Positions 27,156 through 36,661 of a stretch of DNA of 64,000 nucleotides are shown here, one piece after another (positions within the stretch are counted from its first letter, which is position 1; each line of letters opens with the position of its first letter). The position numbers and the translations under genes are program-made. Location of the stretch: the NCBI GenBank assembly GCA_949299565.1, contig OX437086.1, forward strand, positions 290,919 to 354,918. The letters are read 5' to 3'. The notes below the pieces were generated by a model. That model was not told the origin of the DNA, did not search any database, and saw only the letters and a list, made by a program, of their open reading frames with translations. This DNA is from an uncultured Bacillota bacterium (GTDB taxonomy: Bacteria > Bacillota_I > Bacilli_A > RFN20 > CAG-826).

Positions 27156-28787
27156 ATGCGTCGTTTTTTTGAAGAAGAAGTTGTTTATCAAATTTATCCG
27201 CGTTCGTTTCAAGACAGTAACGGCGACGGCATCGGCGATCTCAACGGCATTATTTCCCGACTCGATTATTTAAGAGAACTTGGCGTAAAGATTCTTTGGC
27301 TCTCGCCAATTTACGCTTCTCCAAATGCGGATTATGGCTATGATATCTCCGATTATTTCTCTATCAATCCCGAATTTGGAACGATGGATGATTTTGAAAG
27401 GCTTATCAGCGAAGCCAAAAAGCGCGGAATCCGCATTGTCATGGATTTAGTTGTTAATCATACGTCTAACAAGCATCAATGGTTTATCGCTTCCAAAAAT
27501 GAAAATAGTCCATATCGTTCCTATTATTATTGGAGAAAGGGACGGAAAGATAATAAGTTACCGCCTAACAATTGGACTTCTAATTTCGGCGGAAGCGCCT
27601 GGACTTATGTGGAGGAGGCTGATGCTTGGTATTTACATCTTTTTACGCCCGAGCAACCGGATTTAGATTGGCATAATCCGAAAGTACTAGAAGAGGTAGA
27701 AAAGATTTTAAGATTCTACCTTGATAAGGGAGTGTATGGCTTCCGTTGCGATGTTATCAATCAGATTTATAAAGAAAGTTTAGCGGACGGCAAACGTCGC
27801 GTACGGACGATTGGTTTAGAACATTATCTTCAAAAGGAGAACAACCATCAGATTCTCCACACTCTTTATGAGGATGTTTTTTCGCATTACGACTGTATGA
27901 CCGTTGGAGAGACGGGGGGCGTTGATTTTAAAAACGCCAGACGTTTCACGAACGAAGAACTTGATATGGTTTTTCAGTTCGATACGATCAATTCTGATAG
28001 TCGCAAGATTCCGCTTTTAGCACCAAAGATGCAAAAAAAACGTTTTAAAAGGACGCTTTTTGCTTGGCAGAAGGAACTTGATTGGAATGCCGTTTGTTTT
28101 GAAAATCACGATCAGAGACGCTCATTGCCGCGTTTCGGCAATCCGAAAAAATATCCTTATGAGTCAGGCAGCATGTTAGCGACGCTTCTTCTCACAATGC
28201 GAGGCACCCCTTTTATCTATCAAGGCGAAGAAATCGGGATGACTAATTACAAAAATCTAAAACCCGAAGAATATAAAGATGTTGTCGGTCTTTATATCTA
28301 TTCATTGCTTCGGAAAATGCATTTGCCGAGGAAGACATCTGAACGCGTCGCCAGTTATTTTAATCGCGATAACGCACGTTCACCGATGCAGTGGAATGGA
28401 GAAATAAATGCTGGCTTCAGTACCGGAGTCCCTTGGTTACCCGTCAATGGCGATTATCAAGAAGTCAATGTTCTAAAAGAGCAGAATGATGAAGAAAGCA
28501 TTTATAAAGCTTACAAAACTCTTTTAAAACTCAGAAGAGAAGACGACGTTTTGCGTTATGGAACATTTGAAGAAACACGCACTAAATCATCTTTCATCGC
28601 TTATTATCGGCTTTATGAAGGAGGGCTTCGCTTTGTGATTGCTAATTTGACGGGACATCGCGTAAAGTTGCCGCAATGGATCAAGAGAATGCGCGGAGAA
28701 GTGCTTTATAGCAATTATTGCGGAGCCGGTTTCCTTTTCAAGAAAGTTTTGAGACCATACGAAGCCTTAATCATCAAAATTCGTTAG
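27156..28787 (+). CDS. GH13 alpha-glucosidase (oligo-1,6-glucosidase type)
   Basis: Cytoplasmic enzyme of 543 aa hydrolysing alpha-1,6 (or alpha-1,4) linked gluco-oligosaccharides. VYQIYPRSFQDSNGDGIGDL is the family start; the nucleophile Asp is in GFRCDVIN, the acid/base Glu in TVGETGG and the third acid in ENHDQRRS. The ATG at 27156 has GAGGAG upstream; the TTG at 27141 is part of that site. It is one of two GH13 enzymes in the window, and no transporter is adjacent. Subfamily 31 is likely; substrate is not certain. Confidence 0.92.
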   Translation: MRRFFEEEVVYQIYPRSFQDSNGDGIGDLNGIISRLDYLRELGVKILWLSPIYASPNADYGYDISDYFSINPEFGTMDDFERLISEAKKRGIRIVMDLVVNHTSNKHQWFIASKNENSPYRSYYYWRKGRKDNKLPPNNWTSNFGGSAWTYVEEADAWYLHLFTPEQPDLDWHNPKVLEEVEKILRFYLDKGVYGFRCDVINQIYKESLADGKRRVRTIGLEHYLQKENNHQILHTLYEDVFSHYDCMTVGETGGVDFKNARRFTNEELDMVFQFDTINSDSRKIPLLAPKMQKKRFKRTLFAWQKELDWNAVCFENHDQRRSLPRFGNPKKYPYESGSMLATLLLTMRGTPFIYQGEEIGMTNYKNLKPEEYKDVVGLYIYSLLRKMHLPRKTSERVASYFNRDNARSPMQWNGEINAGFSTGVPWLPVNGDYQEVNVLKEQNDEESIYKAYKTLLKLRREDDVLRYGTFEETRTKSSFIAYYRLYEGGLRFVIANLTGHRVKLPQWIKRMRGEVLYSNYCGAGFLFKKVLRPYEALIIKIR

Positions 28788-28837
28788 GCTTTAGTGAGAG
28801 AAAAGGATATCATTGTGAACGGCTAAGGGGGGACAAA

Positions 28838-29326
28838 ATGAAGGAAGAAACTGCGCGCAAGGATTACATTGCCTGGGATGAATATTTTATGGGTATCGCT
28901 GTTCTTTCCTCTTTAAGAAGCAAGGATCCTTCCACCCAAGTCGGCGCGTGCATTGTTGATCAAGAAAAGAAGGTAGTGTCGATTGGCTATAACGGAATGC
29001 CGCGTCATCTAGATGAAGAACAACTGCCATGGGGGCACGGAGAGGGATTAGACAGCAAATATCTTTATGTGTGCCATGCTGAACTCAATGCGATTTTAAA
29101 TACGCGCAACGGCGCAGCTTTAAAGGGTTGCACAATTTATGTGACGCTTTTTCCATGCAACGAATGCGCCAAAGCGATGGTGCAAGCGGGCATCAAACGG
29201 CTTGTTTATTTAGATGACAAACACAAAGACGAGATAATTTATCAAGCTTCCCGTAAAATTTTGATGATGGCAGGCGTTGAAGTCGAGGCTTATAAAGGGC
29301 GCTTACCAGAAATTCAGTATCATTGA
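28838..29326 (+). CDS. Deoxycytidylate (dCMP) deaminase
   Basis: Produces dUMP for thymidylate synthesis. 162 aa. Zinc motifs are CHAELNAI and PCNECAKAMVQAG; the KDPSTQVGACIVD segment near the N-terminus is typical of the ComEB/dCMP deaminase group. The start is the ATG after AAGGGGGG; the upstream in-frame ATG lies inside the GH13 gene. It ends one base before ecfA1 starts, implying coupling. Confidence 0.94.
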   Translation: MKEETARKDYIAWDEYFMGIAVLSSLRSKDPSTQVGACIVDQEKKVVSIGYNGMPRHLDEEQLPWGHGEGLDSKYLYVCHAELNAILNTRNGAALKGCTIYVTLFPCNECAKAMVQAGIKRLVYLDDKHKDEIIYQASRKILMMAGVEVEAYKGRLPEIQYH

Positions 29327-29327
29327 T

Positions 29328-30152
29328 ATGACGATTATTGAAGCAGAGAATTTGACTTACAAATATGATGAAGAAAACGCCCTCGACGGCGTCTCTTTTA
29401 CGGTGGAAGAAGGAGAACACGTGGCGCTTATCGGCCACAACGGTTCTGGCAAATCGACTTTGGCAAAGGCTTTAGCGGGCCTCCTTTTAGAAAGTAGAGA
29501 CGATGAATTGCCGCTCAAAGTTTTTTCTCTTCAAATGGAAAGCAAAAACCTCTCAGAAATCAGAAAGCACATAGGCTTAGTCTTTCAAAATCCCGATAAT
29601 CAATTTGTCGGCTCTTCAGTTCGCGACGATATTGCCTTCGGTTTAGAAAACCGACAAATACCACGCGAAAAAATGGAGGCCATCATTCAGAAATACGCGA
29701 AAGAAACGGGAATGGAAGATTATCTAGACAGCGCACCGGAGAACCTTTCGGGCGGTCAGAAACAAAGAGTGGCGATCGCTGGCGTTTTAGCGATGGAACC
29801 TGATTTGATTATTTTCGATGAGGCTACTTCAATGCTTGACCCGAAAGGGAAAAAAGAGATTCTCTCTTTAATCGAGAAAATGAAGGAAGAAAAAAAGAAT
29901 TTGACGATTCTTTCAATCACCCATGATGTCGAAGAAGCCTATCAGGCGGATCGCGTTCTAGTTTTAGACAAAGGACGGCTTGTTCTTTCGGGAACTCCGG
30001 ACGAAGTGTTTGCGCAAGAAGATATTTTAGCGGCCACGAATTTGGCCTTGCCTTTTATCCCTTCGCTTAAGAAAGAATTGATGAAGTTAGGAATTCAAGT
30101 TCCGTCCTCCATCAGAACGCGTGAAGAATTGGAGGATTTCTTATGCCAGTGA
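29328..30152 (+). CDS. ecfA1: ECF transporter ATPase EcfA1
   Basis: ATP-binding subunit of the shared vitamin/folate importer. Walker A is GHNGSGKST, the signature LSGGQKQR, Walker B LIIFDEAT. The start at 29328, one base after the dCMP deaminase TGA, fits the family N-terminus (IIEAENLTYKY); the longer in-frame start at 29277 lies inside the previous gene. 274 aa. It overlaps ecfA2 by 10 bp. Confidence 0.96.
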   Translation: MTIIEAENLTYKYDEENALDGVSFTVEEGEHVALIGHNGSGKSTLAKALAGLLLESRDDELPLKVFSLQMESKNLSEIRKHIGLVFQNPDNQFVGSSVRDDIAFGLENRQIPREKMEAIIQKYAKETGMEDYLDSAPENLSGGQKQRVAIAGVLAMEPDLIIFDEATSMLDPKGKKEILSLIEKMKEEKKNLTILSITHDVEEAYQADRVLVLDKGRLVLSGTPDEVFAQEDILAATNLALPFIPSLKKELMKLGIQVPSSIRTREELEDFLCQ

Positions 30153-31006
30153 AATTCTTCGATGTCGATTATATTTATGATCCAAAAACGCCATTTCCCC
30201 ACGCCGCGTTAAAAAAGATCAATCTCACTCTCAAGGAAAGCAAGATAACCGCGATTGTCGGGCGAACTGGAAGCGGGAAATCGACATTGATCCAACAGAT
30301 CAACGCGCTTTTGAATCCGAGCGAAGGCTATGTTGACATCAACGGTTTCATCAACCACGCAAAAAAGAAAAAGAGAAGCAAAAATTTAACGTCTTTAAGA
30401 CGGAGCGTTGGGATGGTCTTTCAATTTCCCGAATATCAGTTATTTGAAGATACGGTCGAAAAGGATGTTGCTTTTGGTCCAAGAAATTTTGGAGCCAGTA
30501 AAGAAGAAGCACTAAAAATGGCACATGAGGCCTTAAAGAAAGTCGGTCTCGATGAAAGTTTTTATAAACGTTCGCCGTTCCAACTTTCAGGAGGAGAGAG
30601 AAGAAAAGTGGCGATTGCCGGAGTCTTGGCGACTTCGCCTACAATCCTTGTGGTAGATGAGCCTACTTCGGGGCTCGACCCGATGGCGGCTCGCGAAACA
30701 ATGGAACTATTTCTAAAATTTCATGCAGAAAATACGGCGATTTTCCTCGTTACGCATGATATGGATTTGGTTTTGCGTTATGCAGATGAGGCTATTGTTC
30801 TCCATGATGGGGAAGTTGTTTTTCAAGGAGTACCTCGTGAACTATTCTCGCGTCCTTTAGAGGAGTATTCATTGGAGAGACCTCAGGTTTTCGTTTTGGC
30901 TTCCGAATTAGAAAAGCGCGGATATCAACTAAAAAACGCGCCATTTGAGACGATAGAAGATTTGGCAAAAGGAATTGCCGAGGAGTATAAGAAACGCCAT
31001 GGCTAG
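30143..31006 (+). CDS. ecfA2: ECF transporter ATPase EcfA2
   Basis: Second ATPase of the ECF module. Walker A GRTGSGKST, signature LSGGERRKVAIAGVL, Walker B LVVDEPT and the H-loop THD are all intact. 287 aa. GGAGG lies before the ATG. The heterodimer with EcfA1 and the membrane protein EcfT is encoded as three overlapping genes. Confidence 0.96.
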   Translation: MPVKFFDVDYIYDPKTPFPHAALKKINLTLKESKITAIVGRTGSGKSTLIQQINALLNPSEGYVDINGFINHAKKKKRSKNLTSLRRSVGMVFQFPEYQLFEDTVEKDVAFGPRNFGASKEEALKMAHEALKKVGLDESFYKRSPFQLSGGERRKVAIAGVLATSPTILVVDEPTSGLDPMAARETMELFLKFHAENTAIFLVTHDMDLVLRYADEAIVLHDGEVVFQGVPRELFSRPLEEYSLERPQVFVLASELEKRGYQLKNAPFETIEDLAKGIAEEYKKRHG

Positions 31007-31862
31007 TTTGTCTTTAGGACGTTATACGCCTTATAACTCTCTTGTTCATCGTCTAGATCCTCGGACGAAGATTTTTTGCTTTATTCTTTTGATTATCCCG
31101 ATTTTCCTCGGTTATTCGTCATATACGTTGACGTTCGTAATGGCCGGCTTTTCTTTTCTTTTAATCATTGTTCTTTTTCTAATCGGGCATGTGTCTTTCC
31201 TTTCCTTTTTAAAGAGTTTAAAGTCGCTTTGGTTCATTCTTCTTTTCCTTCTTCTGATTTATGCGATTACGCCGCGGACGAACCATTTAGATTGGATTGC
31301 TTTCTATATTGGTAGTTATCCGATTTATTGGGCTTCTCTTTTAGACGCTCTTCAAATTTTAGTGCGTTTAATGATGATGATTGCTTTGTCCTTGATTTTA
31401 ACTTCCACGACAAAGCCGTTGGATTTGACTTTCGGGCTTGAATGGTATTTGACGCCCATTCGTTATTTAGGTGTTAATACGCATATTTGGGCGATGATTG
31501 TTTCTTTAGCTTTGCGTTTTATTCCGACGATTTTAGAAGACGTCGAACGAATTATGAAAGCGCAATCTTCGCGGGGAGTTGATTTTAAACACGGGAAAAT
31601 TCGTAACCGCATCCGCGCGATGGTTTCTTTGATTGTTCCTTTGTTTGTCTCTTCTTTTGTTCGGAGCGAAGAACTTGCCAACGCGATGGAGTGTCGAGGC
31701 TATGATCCTAAGGCTCCGCGGACGAGCTACCGCAAATTGAAATTTACCTGGATTGATTTGGCAGCCTCTTTATTGGCGGTGACCTTCACTTCTTTGTCTC
31801 TTTATCTTTCGATCAGCGGTTTTGATCCTTTTATGTCTTGGTTCGGAGTGGCTTTAAGGTGA
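30999..31862 (+). CDS. ecfT: ECF transporter transmembrane protein EcfT
   Basis: Membrane coupling subunit, 287 aa. The two coupling-helix motifs are visible as AQSSRGVDF and MECRGYDP. The ATG overlaps the end of ecfA2; GAGGAG is a little far upstream (13 bp). The module can serve several S components, including the FolT-like protein at 25388. Confidence 0.96.
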   Translation: MASLSLGRYTPYNSLVHRLDPRTKIFCFILLIIPIFLGYSSYTLTFVMAGFSFLLIIVLFLIGHVSFLSFLKSLKSLWFILLFLLLIYAITPRTNHLDWIAFYIGSYPIYWASLLDALQILVRLMMMIALSLILTSTTKPLDLTFGLEWYLTPIRYLGVNTHIWAMIVSLALRFIPTILEDVERIMKAQSSRGVDFKHGKIRNRIRAMVSLIVPLFVSSFVRSEELANAMECRGYDPKAPRTSYRKLKFTWIDLAASLLAVTFTSLSLYLSISGFDPFMSWFGVALR

Positions 31863-32605
31863 GTGAAATTCTTAAAATCGCTTATCGCGGCGATCTCTTT
31901 TATGGCTTTGAAAGGCAAAAGAAGCATCCGAGTATCCAGGGACGTTTAGAAGAAGTTTTGTCGCTTCTATTCAAAACGCCGATCCATGTTCATGGTGCCG
32001 GACGTACCGATAAAGGAGTTCACGCTAAAGGGCAGGTCGTGTCTTTTGAGGCACCATTTCCGATTCATAATCGTCAACAAATATTAGAGGCGGCCAATAA
32101 GTTCTTGGAACCAGGAATTCATATTTTGAAGTGGGTAGCGCGCGAGAACTTTGACGCCCGTCATTCTTCGATGGGAAAAGTTTATTCCTATAAATTCAGT
32201 TTTGCTGATTTTGATCCCATGCGATTGGACACCTACTTTTATCCACATTATTTTTTGTTTGATGAAAAGCAATTTTGCTCTGCTCTAGATTTATTTGTAG
32301 GAGAGCATAATTTCCAGCAATTCACGGATAAAAGAGAAGATAAAGACAATTTTGTTCGTTCGTTGGAGAAGATTCTAATTCAAAAAGAAAATGAAGAATA
32401 TGAAGTAATTTTTCGCGGATTACACTTTATGACGTATATGGTTCGTTATTTAGTGGGAAGCGGGTTTTTGGCTGCTCGTCATAAAGTGGAGCTAGAGGAT
32501 TTGAGAAAAGCTTTATTTGGCGAGAAACTTTTGAAGCGTGAGATGGCTCCCGCCCGCGGCTTGACGCTTTTGGAGGTTAAATATGACGAAGATCTCTTTT
32601 CCTAA
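31859..32605 (+). CDS. truA: tRNA pseudouridine(38-40) synthase TruA
   Basis: Isomerises uridines in the anticodon arm. The catalytic Asp is in GAGRTDKGVHA; the C-terminal LVGSGFLAA-like helix and MVRYLVGSG are also typical. The start is a GTG overlapping the ecfT TGA (GGTGA), with CGGAGTGG upstream. The ecfA1-ecfA2-ecfT-truA order is the one seen in many Firmicutes. It overlaps the next gene by 23 bp. Confidence 0.95.
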   Translation: MSEILKIAYRGDLFYGFERQKKHPSIQGRLEEVLSLLFKTPIHVHGAGRTDKGVHAKGQVVSFEAPFPIHNRQQILEAANKFLEPGIHILKWVARENFDARHSSMGKVYSYKFSFADFDPMRLDTYFYPHYFLFDEKQFCSALDLFVGEHNFQQFTDKREDKDNFVRSLEKILIQKENEEYEVIFRGLHFMTYMVRYLVGSGFLAARHKVELEDLRKALFGEKLLKREMAPARGLTLLEVKYDEDLFS

Positions 32606-33449
32606 ACATCCAGATTATTGTTATCACACGCATACCTCTCGCTGCGGACACGCCTATGGAAAAGACGAGGAATATATTTTAGAGGCTTTAAAGGACGGGT
32701 ATCGTGTTTTAGGTTTTGCTGATCACGCGATGTTTCCTCATTTTTCGCAACCGGGGATGCGCGGCGATTATCGTCTTCTCGATGATTACTTAGAATCCAT
32801 AAACGGCTTAAGAAAGAAATACGCTGAACAAATCAAAATTTATTCTGGATTTGAATGCGAATATTCTAAACGCTTCTTAGGTTATTTAACTGAACTTTTA
32901 AGCAGCGCGAAACTTGATTATTTAATTTTAGGACAACATTTGCATATCGATAAGGAACGTTACTTTTGGTATCCGTATCTTGATGATTTAGAGGAAGCAT
33001 TGGATTTGTACGCTAAAGATTGTCTAGAGGCTCTTGATAGCGGGCTTTTCGCCTATTTTGCGCATCCAGATCATTTCATGTCATGGTATCCAAGATGGAA
33101 TCATCATGCAGAAGAGGTGAGCCGCGCCTTGATTGAAGCATCCATTCAACATCACGTTTATTTAGAAATTAACATGGGGCGAACTAGAATTCATGGCTAT
33201 TATGAAGGGCAAGATGTAAGCGATGCCGAATACCCCGCTTATCAATTTTGGCAATTGGCTGCATCTTATGGCGTTAAATCTGTCATCGGTGTCGATGCAC
33301 ATATGCCTAAAGATTTGACTCTCTCGCCATTTTCTTACATTAATAGTCTCGTTGAAAAAACCGGTGTTGCGTTAGAGGATTCAGAAAAAATTCTGAAAAA
33401 TTTATTGCTTCCCGGCAAAAGGCTACAAAAATCATTCCAAGAAGACTAA
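32583..33449 (+). CDS. PHP-domain phosphatase, histidinol-phosphatase (HisJ) family
   Basis: 288-aa metal-dependent phosphatase. Metal-binding motifs are YHTHTSRCGHA, GFADHAMFP, GFECEYS, GQHLH, FAHPDHF and GVDAHMP. GGAGG lies just before the ATG within truA. No other histidine-biosynthesis gene is present, so the physiological substrate may be something other than histidinol phosphate. Confidence 0.88.
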   Translation: MTKISFPKHPDYCYHTHTSRCGHAYGKDEEYILEALKDGYRVLGFADHAMFPHFSQPGMRGDYRLLDDYLESINGLRKKYAEQIKIYSGFECEYSKRFLGYLTELLSSAKLDYLILGQHLHIDKERYFWYPYLDDLEEALDLYAKDCLEALDSGLFAYFAHPDHFMSWYPRWNHHAEEVSRALIEASIQHHVYLEINMGRTRIHGYYEGQDVSDAEYPAYQFWQLAASYGVKSVIGVDAHMPKDLTLSPFSYINSLVEKTGVALEDSEKILKNLLLPGKRLQKSFQED

Positions 33450-33470
33450 AATCAAGCACGAGGATTTTTT

Positions 33471-34181
33471 ATGGGAAGACATTTTGAAGTGCGTGCCGCG
33501 GCAATGGCTGCCACGGCAAAAGCAAAATCGGCCATTTACATGCGGGCCAGCAAAGAAATTTATGCAGCGGCCAAAAAAGGCGTACCTGACCCGGAGGCTA
33601 ACCTCGCTCTTCGCAGCGCGATTGAAAAATATCGGAAAAGTTGCCCACGCGATGTCATTGACCGGGCGATTGAAAAGGCTAAAGGCGGCGATCAAGTTGC
33701 TTATTTAGAGGGCCGTTATGAATTTTTCGGTCCGGGCGGAAGTTTAATCATTGTTGATACTTTATCTGACAACGTTAATCGGGCCTTAACTTCTGTGAGA
33801 ACAATCGTCACTCGCAAAGGCGGGAAGATGGGATCGGTTCTCTACAATTTCCAAATGTTGGCAGTCATTGATTTCAAAGGCGAAGAAAGCAAACTTCATG
33901 AATATGAGGACAATCTAATTCTCGGCGACGTTGATTTAGATAGCGTCACTTATGAAGATGGAGAAATTGAAGTGACAGCAGCGCCTACGGACTTAGAAAA
34001 GGCGAAAGACGTTCTTAAAGAGATGGGAATCACGGATTTCGACTCAGCAGAAGTCACTTTCATAGCGAACGAGCAAGTCACTCTCAATGATGAGGATTTG
34101 GCGAAATTCAAGGGAATGCTCAACGATCTAAACGAGAATGAAGATGTCCAAAACGTCTATCATAATGTCGCGAATATTTAA
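33471..34181 (+). CDS. YebC/PmpR family transcriptional regulator
   Basis: 236 aa, family-typical from MGRHFEVRAAAMAATAKAKS onward, with the conserved DRAIEKAKGG and YEFFGPGG segments. Members act as DNA-binding regulators or, in recent work on Firmicutes, as ribosome-associated factors that relieve stalling; which applies here is not evident. A terminator follows. Confidence 0.94.
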   Translation: MGRHFEVRAAAMAATAKAKSAIYMRASKEIYAAAKKGVPDPEANLALRSAIEKYRKSCPRDVIDRAIEKAKGGDQVAYLEGRYEFFGPGGSLIIVDTLSDNVNRALTSVRTIVTRKGGKMGSVLYNFQMLAVIDFKGEESKLHEYEDNLILGDVDLDSVTYEDGEIEVTAAPTDLEKAKDVLKEMGITDFDSAEVTFIANEQVTLNDEDLAKFKGMLNDLNENEDVQNVYHNVANI

Positions 34182-34197
34182 GAAAAAACGATTTGAG

Positions 34198-34229
34198 AAG
34201 GCGGATTAAGGTCCGCCTTTTTATTTTTC
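34198..34229 (+). terminator. Intrinsic terminator of the yebC transcript
   Basis: AAGGCGGA, a 6-base loop and TCCGCCTT followed by TTTATTTTT. Confidence 0.9.
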
Positions 34230-34231
34230 TT

Positions 34232-34260
34232 TTGACAAGTTACCTTTAGGTAACGATAAT
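34232..34260 (+). promoter_or_regulatory. rplM-rpsI promoter with an inverted repeat in the spacer
   Basis: Consensus TTGACA (34232-34237), a 17-bp spacer and GATAAT (34255-34260). The spacer contains the perfect inverted repeat GTTACC-TTTA-GGTAAC (34239-34254), which fills it almost completely. A bound protein there would block polymerase, so this is a candidate operator in a ribosomal-protein promoter. Confidence 0.75.
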
Positions 34261-34347
34261 TTCTAGGCGCACTGCTTAGAAGAAGCATACCCCGGTAAAG
34301 TTTGATTCAGAAAAAGAAGTCGCAAAGACAGGAAGAAGGAAAATTAC
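34261..34347 (+). promoter_or_regulatory. Leader of the rplM-rpsI transcript
   Basis: About 80 bases lie between the expected +1 and the rplM ATG. They contain the hairpin TGCTT-AGAAG-AAGCA (34273-34287) and end in GGAAGAAGG as Shine-Dalgarno. Ribosomal protein leaders of rplM are known in Firmicutes, but a covariance-model search would be needed to say whether this belongs to that class. Confidence 0.4.
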
Positions 34348-34791
34348 ATGCAACGTCAGACTACAATGACCGCTCCGCATGAAATTGAACGGAAGTGGTA
34401 TTTGGTGGACGCCACAGGCATCCCGTTGGGACGTCTCGCGAGCCATGTTGCTCAAATTTTGATGGGCAAGAATAAACCGATTTACACACCTAACCAGGAT
34501 CTTGGTGATTATGTCATCATCATCAATGCCGAAAACGTGCTTTTAACGGGCGACGATCCTGAACACAAGAAGAATTATTACAACGTTTCCGGTTATAATG
34601 GCGGTCTTCGGACCCGGAGTGCCGGTCTCATGAAACGTGAGTTCCCGGTTGAAATGGTCGAACGCGCTGTTTGGGGAATGTTACCGAAAGGTCCTTTGGG
34701 TCGTAAAATGATCAAGAAGCTCTTCGTTCATACGGGTGCTGATCATGGCCATGAAGCGCAAAAGCCCATTGCCTTAGACCTCAAGAAATAA
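34348..34791 (+). CDS. rplM: 50S ribosomal protein L13
   Basis: 147 aa. WYLVDATGIPLGRLAS and VERAVWGMLPKGPLGR are conserved L13 segments. It is co-transcribed with rpsI, 11 bp downstream, as in most bacteria. Confidence 0.98.
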   Translation: MQRQTTMTAPHEIERKWYLVDATGIPLGRLASHVAQILMGKNKPIYTPNQDLGDYVIIINAENVLLTGDDPEHKKNYYNVSGYNGGLRTRSAGLMKREFPVEMVERAVWGMLPKGPLGRKMIKKLFVHTGADHGHEAQKPIALDLKK

Positions 34792-34802
34792 GGAGTTAGA
34801 AA

Positions 34803-35195
34803 ATGGCAAAACACGATAAGTATTATGGAACCGGACGTCGCAAAACTTCAGTTGCCCGCGTTTATATCTATGCCGGCAACGGCAAAATAACCGTCAACGG
34901 CACCGACGTCACTAAATATATGCCTTATGCCACGTTGGTTCAGAATTTAAAACAGCCTCTGACAATTCTTGGCGTTGAAGGCAAATATGATGTTGAAGCG
35001 GAAGCGCAAGGTGGTGGTTTCACTGGTCAAGCTGAAGCCATTCGTCTTGGTATCGCCCGCGCTTTATTAGAAGCCGGCGAAGATCGTCATGCCCTTAAAG
35101 TTCAAGGCATGTTGACCCGTAACAGCCGCGTTAAGGAACGGAAGAAATACGGACTTAAAGCTGCTCGTCGGGCTCCGCAGTTCTCCAAGCGTTAA
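34803..35195 (+). CDS. rpsI: 30S ribosomal protein S9
   Basis: 130 aa. [14 protein letters not shown] at the start and the C-terminal tail [16 protein letters not shown], which reaches the P-site tRNA, are both intact. A terminator follows at once. Confidence 0.98.
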   Translation: MAKHDKYYGTGRRKTSVARVYIYAGNGKITVNGTDVTKYMPYATLVQNLKQPLTILGVEGKYDVEAEAQGGGFTGQAEAIRLGIARALLEAGEDRHALKVQGMLTRNSRVKERKKYGLKAARRAPQFSKR

Positions 35196-35218
35196 GCTCA
35201 AAGAAAAGCAAAAAGCAG

Positions 35219-35245
35219 AAACCAAGGGTCTCCCTTGGTTTTTTC
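35219..35245 (+). terminator. Intrinsic terminator of rplM-rpsI
   Basis: AACCAAGGG, TCT and CCCTTGGTT followed by TTTTC. Confidence 0.9.
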
Positions 35246-35279
35246 TTAATCTAGTGAAAAGAATGATTTTGCAATAACT

Positions 35280-35322
35280 TAAAAGTTGTTCAACTTTTAG
35301 GCCCCGTCCGGGGTCTTTTTTT
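35280..35322 (+). terminator. Second stem-loop pair ending in a U-run before glyA
   Basis: TAAAAGTTG-TT-CAACTTTTA is directly followed by CCCCG-TC-CGGGG and TCTTTTTTT. It may be a back-up terminator, or end a short RNA of its own from the 55-base gap after the first terminator; no clear promoter is seen for the latter. Confidence 0.7.
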
Positions 35323-35349
35323 GTATGATATACAAGGCAGGATATAACG

Positions 35350-36600
35350 ATGTTAGACAAGCGAATTGAATTTTTAATTGAAGAGGAAGCGAAAAGACAA
35401 AACGAAGGAATCGAACTCATTGCGAGCGAGAACTATCCTTCTAAAAGTGTAAGGGAAGCCCAAGGTTCCATTTTGACCGCTAAATACGCTGAAGGTTATC
35501 CGGGTAAACGTTATTATGGCGGCTGTGAAATTGTTGACGCCATTGAAAATCTAGCGATCGAACGCGCTAAAAAGCTTTTTAATGTCCAATTCGCCAACGT
35601 GCAACCACACTCCGGTTCCCAAGCTAATTTCGCCGCTTATCGCGCTCTGATGGGCGACAAACACGGGAAGATCCTTGCTTTGACGCTCAATGACGGAGGT
35701 CATTTAACGCATGGCTCTCCGGTTTCTTTTTCTTCTCACCTTTATGATGTTGTTTTTTACCCATTAGACGAGAACGCGCATCTAAACCCGGCAATTATTC
35801 GTAGGGCTTTGGAAGAAGAAAAGCCAGACGTCTTTTTAGCCGGATATAGCGCTTATCCATACGCGATTGATTTTGCTTTGCTCCGTGCGTTGATTGATGA
35901 ATATAACTTAAAGAATCATCAGCATTGTTTATTTATGGTCGATATGGCTCATATCGCCGGAATTGTCGCTGCGGGTCTTTGTTCGAATCCCTGCCAATAT
36001 GCCGATATTGTGACTTCTACAACTCATAAAACTTTAAGAGGTCCGAGAGGCGGTTTGATTCTTTGGAATAATCCCGACTTCACTAAAGCAGTCAATTCCG
36101 CGGTTTTCCCATATAGTCAAGGCGGTCCTTTAGAACATGTGATAGCCGCTAAAGCGATAGCCTTTGCTGAGGCTCTCCACCCTTCTTTTCATCAATATAT
36201 AGAGCAAGTTTTAAAGAATACAAAGGCCTGCTCGGATGAATTGATTAAACTTGGCGCAGTTACAAGCGGCACTGAAAATCATCTATTTTTGTTAAATGTT
36301 TTAGAAACCTATGGTTTAAACGGGAAGGAAGCGCAAAACCTTTTGGAGAGTAACGGAATTACCGCAAATAAAAATGCGATTCATAATGATCAGTTGCCGC
36401 CTAACAAAAGCAGCGGCCTCCGTATCGGCTTTGCGGCTGTAACTAGTCGCGGCGCGGATGAAAATGATGCAAGGAAAATCGCTCAGCTCGCGCACAAGAT
36501 TTTAAAAACACGAACTGTGGATTATCGGGAAGAAGCTAGAGATTTAACTAGGAAATGGGATGATGTTTTGGAATTGGAATACCCGCTTATTGAGGCTTGA
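35350..36600 (+). CDS. glyA: Serine hydroxymethyltransferase
   Basis: PLP enzyme converting serine and tetrahydrofolate to glycine and methylene-tetrahydrofolate. 416 aa. IELIASENYPS at the start, EGYPGKRYYGGCE, and the PLP lysine in TSTTHKTLRGPRGG. It sits alone between a terminator and a tRNA gene. With folC, folT and dCMP deaminase in the window, one-carbon and thymidylate metabolism are well represented. Confidence 0.97.
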   Translation: MLDKRIEFLIEEEAKRQNEGIELIASENYPSKSVREAQGSILTAKYAEGYPGKRYYGGCEIVDAIENLAIERAKKLFNVQFANVQPHSGSQANFAAYRALMGDKHGKILALTLNDGGHLTHGSPVSFSSHLYDVVFYPLDENAHLNPAIIRRALEEEKPDVFLAGYSAYPYAIDFALLRALIDEYNLKNHQHCLFMVDMAHIAGIVAAGLCSNPCQYADIVTSTTHKTLRGPRGGLILWNNPDFTKAVNSAVFPYSQGGPLEHVIAAKAIAFAEALHPSFHQYIEQVLKNTKACSDELIKLGAVTSGTENHLFLLNVLETYGLNGKEAQNLLESNGITANKNAIHNDQLPPNKSSGLRIGFAAVTSRGADENDARKIAQLAHKILKTRTVDYREEARDLTRKWDDVLELEYPLIEA

Positions 36601-36613
36601 ATAACATCAATCC

Positions 36614-36642
36614 TTGCATTTTTTAAGAGGCAGTTATATATT
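36614..36642 (+). promoter_or_regulatory. tRNA-Ile promoter
   Basis: TTGCAT (36614-36619), 17-bp spacer, TATATT (36637-36642), 19 bp before the tRNA. Confidence 0.65.
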
Positions 36643-36661
36643 AGCAAAGCGCGAAAGCGAG

